From assembly GCF_900129365.1 (NCBI RefSeq), contig NZ_FQVM01000016.1, forward strand, positions 1 to 57,763: DNA of 57,763 bases, read 5' to 3'. Origin of the DNA: Clostridium fallax (GTDB lineage Bacteria > Bacillota > Clostridia > Clostridiales > Clostridiaceae). The notes beneath the pieces are model-generated. The model was not told the origin of the DNA, ran no database searches, and saw only the letters and a program-made list of their open reading frames with translations. Positions 50,963 to 57,763 of the stretch are shown here, in pieces. The position numbers and the translations under genes were made by a program. Every line of letters starts with the position of its first letter. The first letter of the stretch is position 1.

Positions 50963-51436
50963 TTATAATACCCTATGTGGCATAGCTGCTAAATTTATTT
51001 TGCTATTTCCAAAATATAAAATACTTTTTTCTCCTAGAATAGTTTCACCTAAAAGCAAAACTTCTTTTCCCTTTAAAAATTTATTAATTAATCCTGAGGA
51101 TATTATTAAACCTTTTATTTTAAAATTTTCAATATCTATAAGTAAATCCTCAACTATACCTATAATTACTCCATTTTTATTTAATACTTCCATATCCTTT
51201 ATTTTTTCAAAGTTTAATCCTTCATGTTTTTTAGCTTCTTTCGCTATTATTACTTTATTTATAGATAGTATATCTTTGGCATCTATAAAATTTTTTTTAG
51301 AAAATCCCTTTGATGAAATTTTAAATCCTGTTATAATCTCCTTAAAATAATCTATTTCTACATCTTTAATTTCTCCTATCTTTTCTCCCTTTACATTTAA
51401 AACCCTTATCATATGAAAGTCATTTACTCTATGCAT
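50963..51436 (-). CDS. PRC-barrel domain protein (YrrD-like)
   Basis: A 157-aa protein with two PRC-barrel units: VLNVKGEKIGEIKDVEIDYFKE (about residues 13-34) and VLNKNGVIIGIVEDLLIDIENF (about 84-105). It ends NLAAMPHRVL. PRC-barrels commonly bind RNA or photosynthetic and ribosomal partners; the role here is unknown. It is paired with the AI-2E family gene (1 bp apart). Confidence 0.75.
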   Translation of the reverse strand: MHRVNDFHMIRVLNVKGEKIGEIKDVEIDYFKEIITGFKISSKGFSKKNFIDAKDILSINKVIIAKEAKKHEGLNFEKIKDMEVLNKNGVIIGIVEDLLIDIENFKIKGLIISSGLINKFLKGKEVLLLGETILGEKSILYFGNSKINLAAMPHRVL

Positions 51437-51510
51437 TTTCCCACCTACCTTAAAGCTATTTAGCTATAAGATATTCTTTCCAATATAAATAAAAAAATAC
51501 ATAAAATAAA

Positions 51511-51554
51511 AAACTTAAGACAAACAAATCATTTAAATTTGCAATCTTAAGTTT
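51511..51554 (-). terminator. Terminator after mnmA
   Basis: AAACTTAAGA / TCTTAAGTTT arms (51511-51520, 51545-51554) form a 10-bp stem with a 24-nt loop. The minus-strand tail is TTTATTTTATG. It closes the isc-mnmA operon. Confidence 0.55.
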
Positions 51555-51565
51555 AATCTATAATT

Positions 51566-52642
51566 TTATAATAAACTTTCTATAACTCCGCCACCAACTA
51601 CTATATTTCCATTATAAAATACTACTGATTGACCTTTAGTTATAGCTCTTTGTTTTTCTTTAAAAGATACCTTAACCTTTCCATCTGGTAAAGGACTTAT
51701 AATAGCTTTAGCTGGTTTTGCTGAATATCTTATTTTAGCTTCAACTTCCATATCTTTTTCAAGTTTTTCAATAGATATAAAATTAACATCTTTAGCTTTT
51801 AAGTCTGTTTTAAAAATCTCTTCTTCAGAGCCTATTACAACTTCATTTGTAATAGGATTAATATCTATTACAAAAACTGGTCTTCCTAAAGCCAATCCTA
51901 GCCCTTTTCTTTGACCTATTGTATAATATACTATTCCCTTATGTTTTCCTAGTATATTACCTTCTTTATCAACAAAATTTCCTACTTTAACCTTTTTAGG
52001 TTCACAATTTAATATGTACTTACCATGATTATTATCTGGTATAAAACATATCTCTTCACTATCTTTTTTATTATGAACTGCAAGACCAATCTCTTTTGCT
52101 ATTTCTCTAATTTTATCCTTTGTGTATTCTCCACAAGGCATAAGAGTATGAGCTAATTGATATTGAGTTAAATTATATAGAGCATAAGTTTGATCTTTTC
52201 TATCATCATCAGCTCTTTCTAAAAGATATCTTCCATTCTCTTCTTTTATTTTTGCATAATGTCCTGTTGCAACATAATCTGCACCTATAGCTTTAGCTTT
52301 TGTTAAAAGTTCATCAAATTTTAAATACTTATTACAAGCTATACAAGGATTTGGTGTTCTTCCATTTAAATATTCATCCACAAAATAATCTATTACTTTT
52401 TCTTTGAAGCTTTTTCTAAAATTTAAAACATAAAAAGGGATACCAAGTTTATTTGCTACTCTTCTTGCATCTTCTACTGCTGATAAGGAGCAACAACCAC
52501 CTTCTCTTTCTTCTACTTCCTTATCCTCTTGCCAAATTTGCATAGTAACCCCAATAACCTCATATCCCTGCTCTTTTAAAAGATAAGCAGCGACAGAGCT
52601 ATCTACTCCGCCACTCATACCTATAACAACCTTTTTTTTCAT
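51566..52642 (-). CDS. mnmA: tRNA-specific 2-thiouridylase MnmA
   Basis: MnmA thiolates U34 of tRNAs using persulfide sulfur from IscS. The ATG at 52642 is chosen because the stop of iscU lies 7 bp upstream with GGAGA within its end; earlier Met codons lie inside iscU. The 358-aa enzyme has the PP-loop GMSGGVDSSVAAYLL, catalytic CIACN (first Cys pair), TGHYAK, and a second Cys in EEICFIPDNNHG. Its position after iscS/iscU fits its sulfur source. Confidence 0.95.
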   Translation of the reverse strand: MKKKVVIGMSGGVDSSVAAYLLKEQGYEVIGVTMQIWQEDKEVEEREGGCCSLSAVEDARRVANKLGIPFYVLNFRKSFKEKVIDYFVDEYLNGRTPNPCIACNKYLKFDELLTKAKAIGADYVATGHYAKIKEENGRYLLERADDDRKDQTYALYNLTQYQLAHTLMPCGEYTKDKIREIAKEIGLAVHNKKDSEEICFIPDNNHGKYILNCEPKKVKVGNFVDKEGNILGKHKGIVYYTIGQRKGLGLALGRPVFVIDINPITNEVVIGSEEEIFKTDLKAKDVNFISIEKLEKDMEVEAKIRYSAKPAKAIISPLPDGKVKVSFKEKQRAITKGQSVVFYNGNIVVGGGVIESLL

Positions 52643-52649
52643 ATGGTTT

Positions 52650-53081
52650 CTATTCTCCATGAACTTGCTCATGAATATCATGAGAATGTTCTTTCATATC
52701 CCAAGGTTCTAATCCTTGTTTTTCTCTATAATCATTTATTGCTTTGTGGATTGCTTCTTCTGCTAAAACTGAACAGTGCATTTTTACTGGTGGAAGTCCA
52801 TCTAAAGCTTCTGCTACAGCTTTATTTGTTAAATCCCAAGCTTCTTCTAAAGTTTTTCCTTTTATAAGTTCTGTAGCCATACTTGATGATGCTATAGCTG
52901 AACCGCATCCATAAGTTTTAAATTTAACATCTTTAACTATATTATCTTCAACCTTTAGGTATATCTTCATTATATCTCCGCATTTAGCATTTCCAACTTC
53001 ACCTATACCATTGGCATCTTCTATTTCTCCTACGTTTCTTGGATTTTTAAAATGATCCATTACCTTTTCACTATAAATCAT
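52650..53081 (-). CDS. iscU: Iron-sulfur cluster scaffold protein NifU/IscU family
   Basis: A 143-aa scaffold that assembles Fe-S clusters with sulfur from IscS. Three conserved Cys with the key Asp are visible: GNAKCGDIM (Cys-Gly-Asp), KTYGCGSAIASSS and VKMHCSVLAEEA. The opening YSEKVMDHFKNPRN is typical. It is followed at once by mnmA and preceded by iscS, separated by 2 bp. Confidence 0.94.
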   Translation of the reverse strand: MIYSEKVMDHFKNPRNVGEIEDANGIGEVGNAKCGDIMKIYLKVEDNIVKDVKFKTYGCGSAIASSSMATELIKGKTLEEAWDLTNKAVAEALDGLPPVKMHCSVLAEEAIHKAINDYREKQGLEPWDMKEHSHDIHEQVHGE

Positions 53082-53082
53082 A

Positions 53083-54267
53083 TTATTTTTCTCCCTTCTT
53101 CTCTACGTTCTCATAAAGTGGTGACATTTGTCTTAATCTATCAACTATTTTAGGTAATACTTCTAATACTTTATTTACATCTTCTTCTGTAGAGCCATCA
53201 CCTAAAGATAATCTTAAAGAGCCATGAGCTACTTCATGTGGTAATCCAATTGATAATAAAACATGTGATGGATCTAATGATCCTGATGCACAAGCACTAC
53301 CACTTGATGCACATATACCTTCAAAGTCCAACATAAGAAGAATTCCTTCTCCTTCAATAAATTCAAAGGATACATTAACATTACCTGGTAATCTCTTATC
53401 TCCTATTGGTCCATTTAATCTAGTGTATGGTATTTTAGTTAATCCATCTATTAACTTATCTCTTAATACAGTTAATCTTTTTATATGATCATCTAAGTTT
53501 TCTGTAGCTAGTTCAATAGCTTTTCCCATTCCAACAATAGAAGCAATATTTTCGGTTCCTGCTCTTCTTGATCTTTCTTGTCCGCCACCATGAACTAAGT
53601 TGTCTATTCTTATACCTTTTCTTATATATAAAACTCCAATACCCTTAGGACCATAAATTTTATGTCCTGCCAAAGATAATAAGTCTATATTAAGTTCCTT
53701 AACATCTATTTTTACATTTCCTATAGCTTGAACTGCATCTGTATGGAATAAAACATTTCTTTCCTTACAAATTTTTCCTATTTCTTTTATAGGTTCTATT
53801 GTTCCGATTTCATTATTTGCAAACATAATTGAAACTAGTATAGTTTCATCTGTGATAGAATTCTTTAATTGTTCTAAATCTATAAAGCCTTCACTGTCAA
53901 CATCTAAGTATGTAACTTTAAATCCTAACTTTTCTAAGTATTGACAAGTATGAAGTACTGCATGATGCTCTATCTTAGTTGTTATTATATGCTTTCCTTT
54001 ATTTCTATAGGCAGAAGCAATTCCTTTTAAAGCCCAGTTATCTGACTCAGAACCACCACCAGTAAAATAAACTTCACTAGGATCACAATTTAAAGCCTTT
54101 GCCACTCTATCTCTTGCTTTATCTATAGCCATTTTAGTTTCCCTTGCTAATCCATAAAAAGATGATGGGTTACCAAACTTCTCTGTAAAATATGGCATCA
54201 TTTCCTCTAAAACTTCTGGTTTTACATAAGTTGTAGCTGCATAATCCATATAAGTTGTTTTATTCAT
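53083..54267 (-). CDS. iscS: Cysteine desulfurase (NifS/IscS)
   Basis: A PLP enzyme that supplies sulfur for Fe-S clusters and tRNA thiolation. The ATG at 54267 has AGGAG seven bases upstream; an upstream GTG belongs to the iscR end region. The 394-aa protein begins MNKTTYMDYAATTYVKPEV and has the PLP-Lys in LSLAGHKIYGPKG, HTDAVQ, and the catalytic Cys loop ASSGSACASGSLDPSHVLLSIG. It overlaps the end of iscR by 8 bases. Confidence 0.95.
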   Translation of the reverse strand: MNKTTYMDYAATTYVKPEVLEEMMPYFTEKFGNPSSFYGLARETKMAIDKARDRVAKALNCDPSEVYFTGGGSESDNWALKGIASAYRNKGKHIITTKIEHHAVLHTCQYLEKLGFKVTYLDVDSEGFIDLEQLKNSITDETILVSIMFANNEIGTIEPIKEIGKICKERNVLFHTDAVQAIGNVKIDVKELNIDLLSLAGHKIYGPKGIGVLYIRKGIRIDNLVHGGGQERSRRAGTENIASIVGMGKAIELATENLDDHIKRLTVLRDKLIDGLTKIPYTRLNGPIGDKRLPGNVNVSFEFIEGEGILLMLDFEGICASSGSACASGSLDPSHVLLSIGLPHEVAHGSLRLSLGDGSTEEDVNKVLEVLPKIVDRLRQMSPLYENVEKKGEK

Positions 54268-54721
54268 TTTCTTCACTCCTATCTACTAAATGAATCATTT
54301 CACGATTCTTTTGAATGCTATAATAATCATTAACTATATCTTGAAGAGTTACTGATTCCATTACCTCTTCAATACTTCCTTTTATTTTTTTCCAAAGAAG
54401 TCTTGTTGCACAACAATCTAAATTATCACAAGGTACTCCTTCTATACATTCTGCAATTTCTATAGGGCCTTCTAAGACATCCATAATATTTGCTATGGTT
54501 ATATCCTTAGGTTCTCTATTTAAAACATATCCTCCTTGAGCTCCTCTTATACTTTTTATAAGCTTTGCCTTTCTTAAAGGACTGAATAATTGTTCTAGAT
54601 AATATTCTGAAATATTTTGACGAGATGATATGGTTTTTATAGATACCGGTGGTTCGCCATAATGTATAGCTAAATCAACCATAGCCTTTACTCCATATCT
54701 CCCCTTGGTGGATAATTTCAT
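54260..54721 (-). CDS. iscR: Rrf2/IscR family Fe-S-dependent transcriptional regulator
   Basis: A 153-aa Rrf2-family repressor. MKLSTKGRYGVKAMVDLAIHYG and YYLEQLFSPLRKAKLIKSIRGAQGGYVL form the winged helix-turn-helix, and the Cys triad in ECIEGVPCDNLDCC (about residues 92-105) binds an Fe-S cluster. It leads the iscR-iscS-iscU-mnmA operon and probably represses its own promoter when Fe-S supply is sufficient. Confidence 0.92.
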   Translation of the reverse strand: MKLSTKGRYGVKAMVDLAIHYGEPPVSIKTISSRQNISEYYLEQLFSPLRKAKLIKSIRGAQGGYVLNREPKDITIANIMDVLEGPIEIAECIEGVPCDNLDCCATRLLWKKIKGSIEEVMESVTLQDIVNDYYSIQKNREMIHLVDRSEENE

Positions 54722-54767
54722 GTTCTCACCCCTTAATGTTGAGTAAAACGATATGCTTTACAGTGTA

Positions 54768-54796
54768 ATAATATCAAATCCGACCTAAACTGTCAA
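54768..54796 (-). promoter_or_regulatory. Vegetative sigma-A promoter of the iscR operon
   Basis: TTGACA (-35, minus strand 54791-54796), a 17-bp spacer, then TATTAT (-10, 54768-54773), about 50 bp before the iscR ATG. Both hexamers fit the sigma-A consensus closely (TTGACA exact). Autoregulation by IscR would act here; the operator itself could not be defined. Confidence 0.8.
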
Positions 54797-54856
54797 CAAT
54801 TAATGTTTTATAATATATAATTATTTTTATAAATACTAATAAAAATTTTTAAAATA

Positions 54857-56131
54857 CTACTTAATATTTTTTATTTTCTTCCAATATTCATAAGCAGCCA
54901 TTTCATTTTTGTTTTTACAAGGTTCATAATATACTGAAGATAATAAATTATTAGGCAAATAATTTTGCTTTATATAATGATTTTCATAGTCATGAGGATA
55001 CTTATAATCATTTCCTCTTCCTAGAGAAACTGCACCACTATAGTGACAATCCTTTAAATGCTTTGGTATATCATCTATATTTTTATTTTCTAAATCTTTT
55101 AAAGCTTTATCAATAGCTAAATAAGCACTATTAGACTTTGGAGCATTTGCAAGCAATATAGTAGCCTCTGCTAAAGGTATTCTTGCTTCTGGAAATCCTA
55201 ATTGATTTGCAGCATCTACACAGGATTTAACTATAGATATAGCACTAGGGTATGCTAATCCTATATCTTCACAAGCTATAACCAAAAGTCTTCTACATAT
55301 AGATATTAAATCTTCTGCTTTAATAAGTCTTGCCAAATAATGAAGAGAGGCATCTACATCGCTTCCTCTTATAGATTTTTGGAAAGCACTTAAAATATCA
55401 TAGTGACTATCTCCATTTATATCATATTTAAATATTTTCTTTTGAGTAGTTTCTTTTGCTATATTTTCTGTTATATGTATTATTTTATTCTCATCTGCAT
55501 TAGTTGAGCTTAAGGCTAAGTCTAAAGCATTTAGAGCCTTTCTTAAATCTCCATTAGAAGAAACTGAAAAATATTCATAGGCTTTTTCATCTATTTGTAT
55601 TTTCATACCTGGATAATCTCCTTTAGATTTTTCCACAGCCTTTTTTAAACCTTCTATAATATCTTCTTCTAATAGAGGATAAAATTCAAATATAGTAGAT
55701 CTACTTAAAATAGCTTTAAATATATAATGATAAGGATTTTCTGTAGTACTTGCAATTAATGTAATCCTTCCATCTTCTATAAATTCTAAAAGAGATTGTT
55801 GCTGCTTTTTATTAAAGTTTTGTATCTCATCTAAATAAAGAATAACTCCATTAATTCCTATAAAGGTATCTAATTCTTCTACTATTTTTTGAATATCTTT
55901 AAGAGATGCATTAGTAGCATTAAGTTTATAAAACTTTTTATTTGTTTTTTCAGCTATTATATTAGCTACAGTTGTTTTGCCAACTCCTGGTGGTCCATAA
56001 AAAATCATATTACATATTGTTCCACTATTTATTATTCTATATAAAATTTTATTTTTATCTAAAATGTGTTTTTGCCCTACTACATCATCTAAGGTTTTAG
56101 GTCTTATTTTATCTGCTAAAGGCTTATACAT
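54857..56131 (-). CDS. rarA: Replication-associated recombination protein A (RarA, MgsA)
   Basis: A 424-aa AAA+ ATPase acting at stalled replication forks. It has PLADKIRPKTLDDVVGQKHIL (entry), Walker A IFYGPPGVGKTT, Walker B ILYLDEIQNF, sensor ASTTENPYHYI, and the C-terminal MgsA domain with GSDVDASLHYLARLI and PHDYENHYIKQNYLP. It faces left like most genes and is preceded by a 109-bp spacer. Confidence 0.93.
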   Translation of the reverse strand: MYKPLADKIRPKTLDDVVGQKHILDKNKILYRIINSGTICNMIFYGPPGVGKTTVANIIAEKTNKKFYKLNATNASLKDIQKIVEELDTFIGINGVILYLDEIQNFNKKQQQSLLEFIEDGRITLIASTTENPYHYIFKAILSRSTIFEFYPLLEEDIIEGLKKAVEKSKGDYPGMKIQIDEKAYEYFSVSSNGDLRKALNALDLALSSTNADENKIIHITENIAKETTQKKIFKYDINGDSHYDILSAFQKSIRGSDVDASLHYLARLIKAEDLISICRRLLVIACEDIGLAYPSAISIVKSCVDAANQLGFPEARIPLAEATILLANAPKSNSAYLAIDKALKDLENKNIDDIPKHLKDCHYSGAVSLGRGNDYKYPHDYENHYIKQNYLPNNLLSSVYYEPCKNKNEMAAYEYWKKIKNIK

Positions 56132-56240
56132 ATAATCACATCCTTTCTTTTATATATAATATAGAATAAATTAAATAAAAAGAAGGCATAAATAATATTA
56201 TACCTCCTTTAAAATCCAATTATAACCTTCTAAATAAATT

Positions 56241-57419
56241 TTACCATTCACCAGGATAAGCAATTATATTAACAGTAACATTTTGCCTTCCCCATGCAAT
56301 ACATTCACTATGAGAATTCATATATAAATCTATTATATTACCTTTTATAGCACCACCAGTATCTGTTGCAATAGCCATCCCATATCTCTCTACATAAACC
56401 TTTGTGCCTAAAGGTATTACTCTAGGATCTACTGCTATTGTACTAATACCACCAGGGTTTCTTACTGGCTTAGAGCCTGTAGCCGTTAAAGTTCCTCCTG
56501 AATAAGCAGTTGCTTGCATAGTTAATGTTTTTTTATAGTTTCCAGGTCCATTTTGTATAGATGAAGTATTTCCTCTAGAGCCTGTCTCAACTTTTGCAAC
56601 TGCACTCATAGAAGAAATTTTATCATTACCATTACTTATTGCTGACTGTGCTTTATTTTTTACAGAATCAGTTGTAATTTGTGGTAATAAATCCTTTAAT
56701 GTTTTTATAGCTTCTTTTATAGCACTTATATCTTGACTATCATTAATAATAGATACAGATTTTGCAATTAACTCACTTTCATTAGCCTCAATAATTGATG
56801 CTACCTGATCTTTTTGAGCATTTAATTCATCTAAATATTTCTTTTGTTCAGCTTTTTTCTCTTTTATCTTTGAAATATCATCTTCTGTAGATTTTTTTAA
56901 ATCTTGTAATTCTTTTTCTTGTGAATTTAATTTTTCAATTGTATCATCTAATATTTCTTTCTTCTCATTTATTTCATTAATAAGTTTTTTATCTAAAGAA
57001 ATTATCTTATTTACAGCATTAGCTCTAGATAAAAAATCAGAAAAACTTTTAGAGGTTAAAAGTATTGATAAATACTCTGTAGAACTATTACTTTTATAAA
57101 TAGCCCTTACTCTCTTACTAAAGGTTTCTTGCTCTTTTTCAAGTTCCTCTTTAGTTTTTTGAAGTTTAGCTTCATTACTATCAATTTCACCTTTAACTTT
57201 TCTTATATTATCATTATTCTCATCTAGCTTACTATTTAAATCGCCTATTTGATTATCAAGATCAGATATCTGTGAGTTTAAAGAAACTATTTCACTATTT
57301 AATTGTTGATATTTAGCTTTATTTTCATTCATAGAATCATTTGGTGCTGCTAAAGCTTTATAGCTTGTCCCAAAAGTTAAAGCCATTGCAATTATAGTTG
57401 ATATAGCTTTTTTTCGCAT
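56241..57419 (-). CDS. Secreted coiled-coil protein with C-terminal 3D domain
   Basis: A 392-aa exported protein: a signal peptide (residues 1 to about 24, ending TSYKALAAPN), then a long coiled coil (about 35-245, heptad-rich with many Glu/Lys/Leu; like the N-terminal region of CwlO), and a C-terminal 3D domain (about 300-392) with TMQATAYS, AVDPRVIPLGTKVYVE and the acidic ATDTGGAIKGNIIDLY motif. 3D domains occur in lytic transglycosylase-like cell-wall enzymes. AGGAGGAG precedes the ATG. A 16-bp direct repeat lies about 100-130 bp upstream. Confidence 0.9.
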   Translation of the reverse strand: MRKKAISTIIAMALTFGTSYKALAAPNDSMNENKAKYQQLNSEIVSLNSQISDLDNQIGDLNSKLDENNDNIRKVKGEIDSNEAKLQKTKEELEKEQETFSKRVRAIYKSNSSTEYLSILLTSKSFSDFLSRANAVNKIISLDKKLINEINEKKEILDDTIEKLNSQEKELQDLKKSTEDDISKIKEKKAEQKKYLDELNAQKDQVASIIEANESELIAKSVSIINDSQDISAIKEAIKTLKDLLPQITTDSVKNKAQSAISNGNDKISSMSAVAKVETGSRGNTSSIQNGPGNYKKTLTMQATAYSGGTLTATGSKPVRNPGGISTIAVDPRVIPLGTKVYVERYGMAIATDTGGAIKGNIIDLYMNSHSECIAWGRQNVTVNIIAYPGEW

Positions 57420-57666
57420 AACTCTCTTTACTCCTCCTCTTTATTAATTAAATTAATGCTCTAACTAATATATAATATTTTTGAGCAAATATTTTTTTAA
57501 TTGTTTTTTATTATAACACATTTAATAGATATTGGCACATTTAGTAGATATATTATAATTATCTTATGAATATTTCTTAAACTTTATTATATCATTTATG
57601 TTTTTATAATTATTTTAAATATTTTTTACTTTAAATTACAAATATACTTTTAAAAGTATATTTAAC
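57420..57666. other. Upstream region of the 3D-domain gene
   Basis: About 240 bp, AT-rich. It contains a 15/16-match direct repeat (57517-57532, 57536-57551) and nothing resembling a gene. It should hold the promoter of the 3D-domain protein gene. Confidence 0.5.
57517..57551 (-). repeat. Two 16-bp direct repeats spaced 19 bp apart
   Basis: CACATTTAATAGATAT (57517-57532) and CACATTTAGTAGATAT (57536-57551) differ by one base and have a period of 19 bp. On the minus strand both read ATATCTAYTAAATGTG. The position, about 100-130 bp upstream of the 3D-domain gene, suits a regulator-binding pair. Confidence 0.55.
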
Positions 57667-57763
57667 TAAGTCATGTACCACCAGCTAAGCTGGTGGCTTG
57701 ATTAAGCCCTATAAGGGCATGGTACTGGCAGCGCTACTCGCGCTCTGAAAAACCGCCAATCGC
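57667..57763. mobile_element. Probable terminus of an IS200/IS605-type element (partial)
   Basis: From about 57672 the base composition changes abruptly to roughly half GC in an otherwise very AT-rich window. The sequence has a perfect 8-bp hairpin CCACCAGC-TAA-GCTGGTGG (57678-57696), a GCCCT-ATA-AGGGC hairpin (57706-57718), and an outer pair GTACCA/TGGTAC (57675-57680, 57720-57725). Subterminal hairpins of this kind, without terminal inverted repeats, are typical of IS200/IS605 ends (or the omega-RNA end of a TnpB element). The sequence just before it reads TTTAAC, a known IS605-type target. The transposase gene, if any, lies outside. Confidence 0.45.

Noticed and set aside
51000..51350. 116-aa open frame on the plus strand.
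   Set aside because: Antisense to the PRC-barrel gene; likely shadow.
1..57763. CRISPR arrays, tRNA and rRNA genes.
   Set aside because: I saw no regularly spaced repeat array, no cloverleaf-like GC-rich segments and no rRNA-like sequence in the window.

Overview
The window is low-GC, AT-rich chromosomal DNA from an endospore-forming Firmicute. The gene set (spoIVA, spoIIGA-sigE-sigG, ymxH, sigK, remA, a T-box and a purine riboswitch), strong AGGAGG ribosome-binding sites and the overall style of the proteins point to Clostridium sensu stricto. Clostridium perfringens or a close relative is my best guess, made from memory rather than a search. Almost every gene lies on the minus strand, so operons read from high to low coordinates. 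The exceptions are a recombinase gene at 34-35.4 kb and one tiny ORF at 29.2 kb.

Layout from left to right: 0-3.7 kb holds a housekeeping operon (yicC, remA, gmk, rpoZ, coaBC and the 5' part of priA, cut by the window edge). 3.9-8.6 kb holds an amidohydrolase, a purine permease behind a guanine-type riboswitch, and an asparaginase. 9-14.3 kb has spoIVA, gpsA, der and a DUF512 radical-SAM gene. 14.5-20.7 kb is the phosphate regulon (phoP-phoR, pstS-pstC-pstA-pstB). 20.7-27.4 kb carries pgeF, nrdR, ymxH, sigG, sigE, spoIIGA, ftsZ and ftsA. 27.6-31.2 kb has a glycosyltransferase, a small-ORF locus, pilT and aroE.

The centrepiece is 31.2-35.9 kb. The mother-cell sigma factor gene sigK is split in two by a compact, about 3.96-kb skin-like element. 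The two halves share a 9-bp core (ATTTCATTT on the plus strand), and joining them at that core restores an uninterrupted SigK of about 232 residues. The element encodes a SpoIVCA-type large serine recombinase and only three small proteins of no known function. One of these is a candidate directionality factor and one is a candidate accessory or defence gene. It has no phage structural genes. SigK keeps its membrane-binding pro-sequence, so two separate checkpoints (DNA excision and proteolysis) would control late sporulation.

36-57.4 kb is again conserved housekeeping: a penicillin-binding protein, udk, a U32 peptidase-type gene, an O-methyltransferase, mltG, typA, ylbF, rnj, a fur-family gene, yrzB, ruvX, ireB, alaS (with an alanine T-box), a PerM/AI-2E family protein, a PRC-barrel protein, mnmA, iscU, iscS, iscR, rarA, and a secreted coiled-coil 3D-domain protein. 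The last about 95 bp are strikingly GC-rich and hairpin-rich and look like one terminus of an IS200/IS605-type element whose body lies outside the window.

No tRNA, rRNA or CRISPR array was seen. All family assignments come from reading motifs in the translated proteins; no database search was possible.
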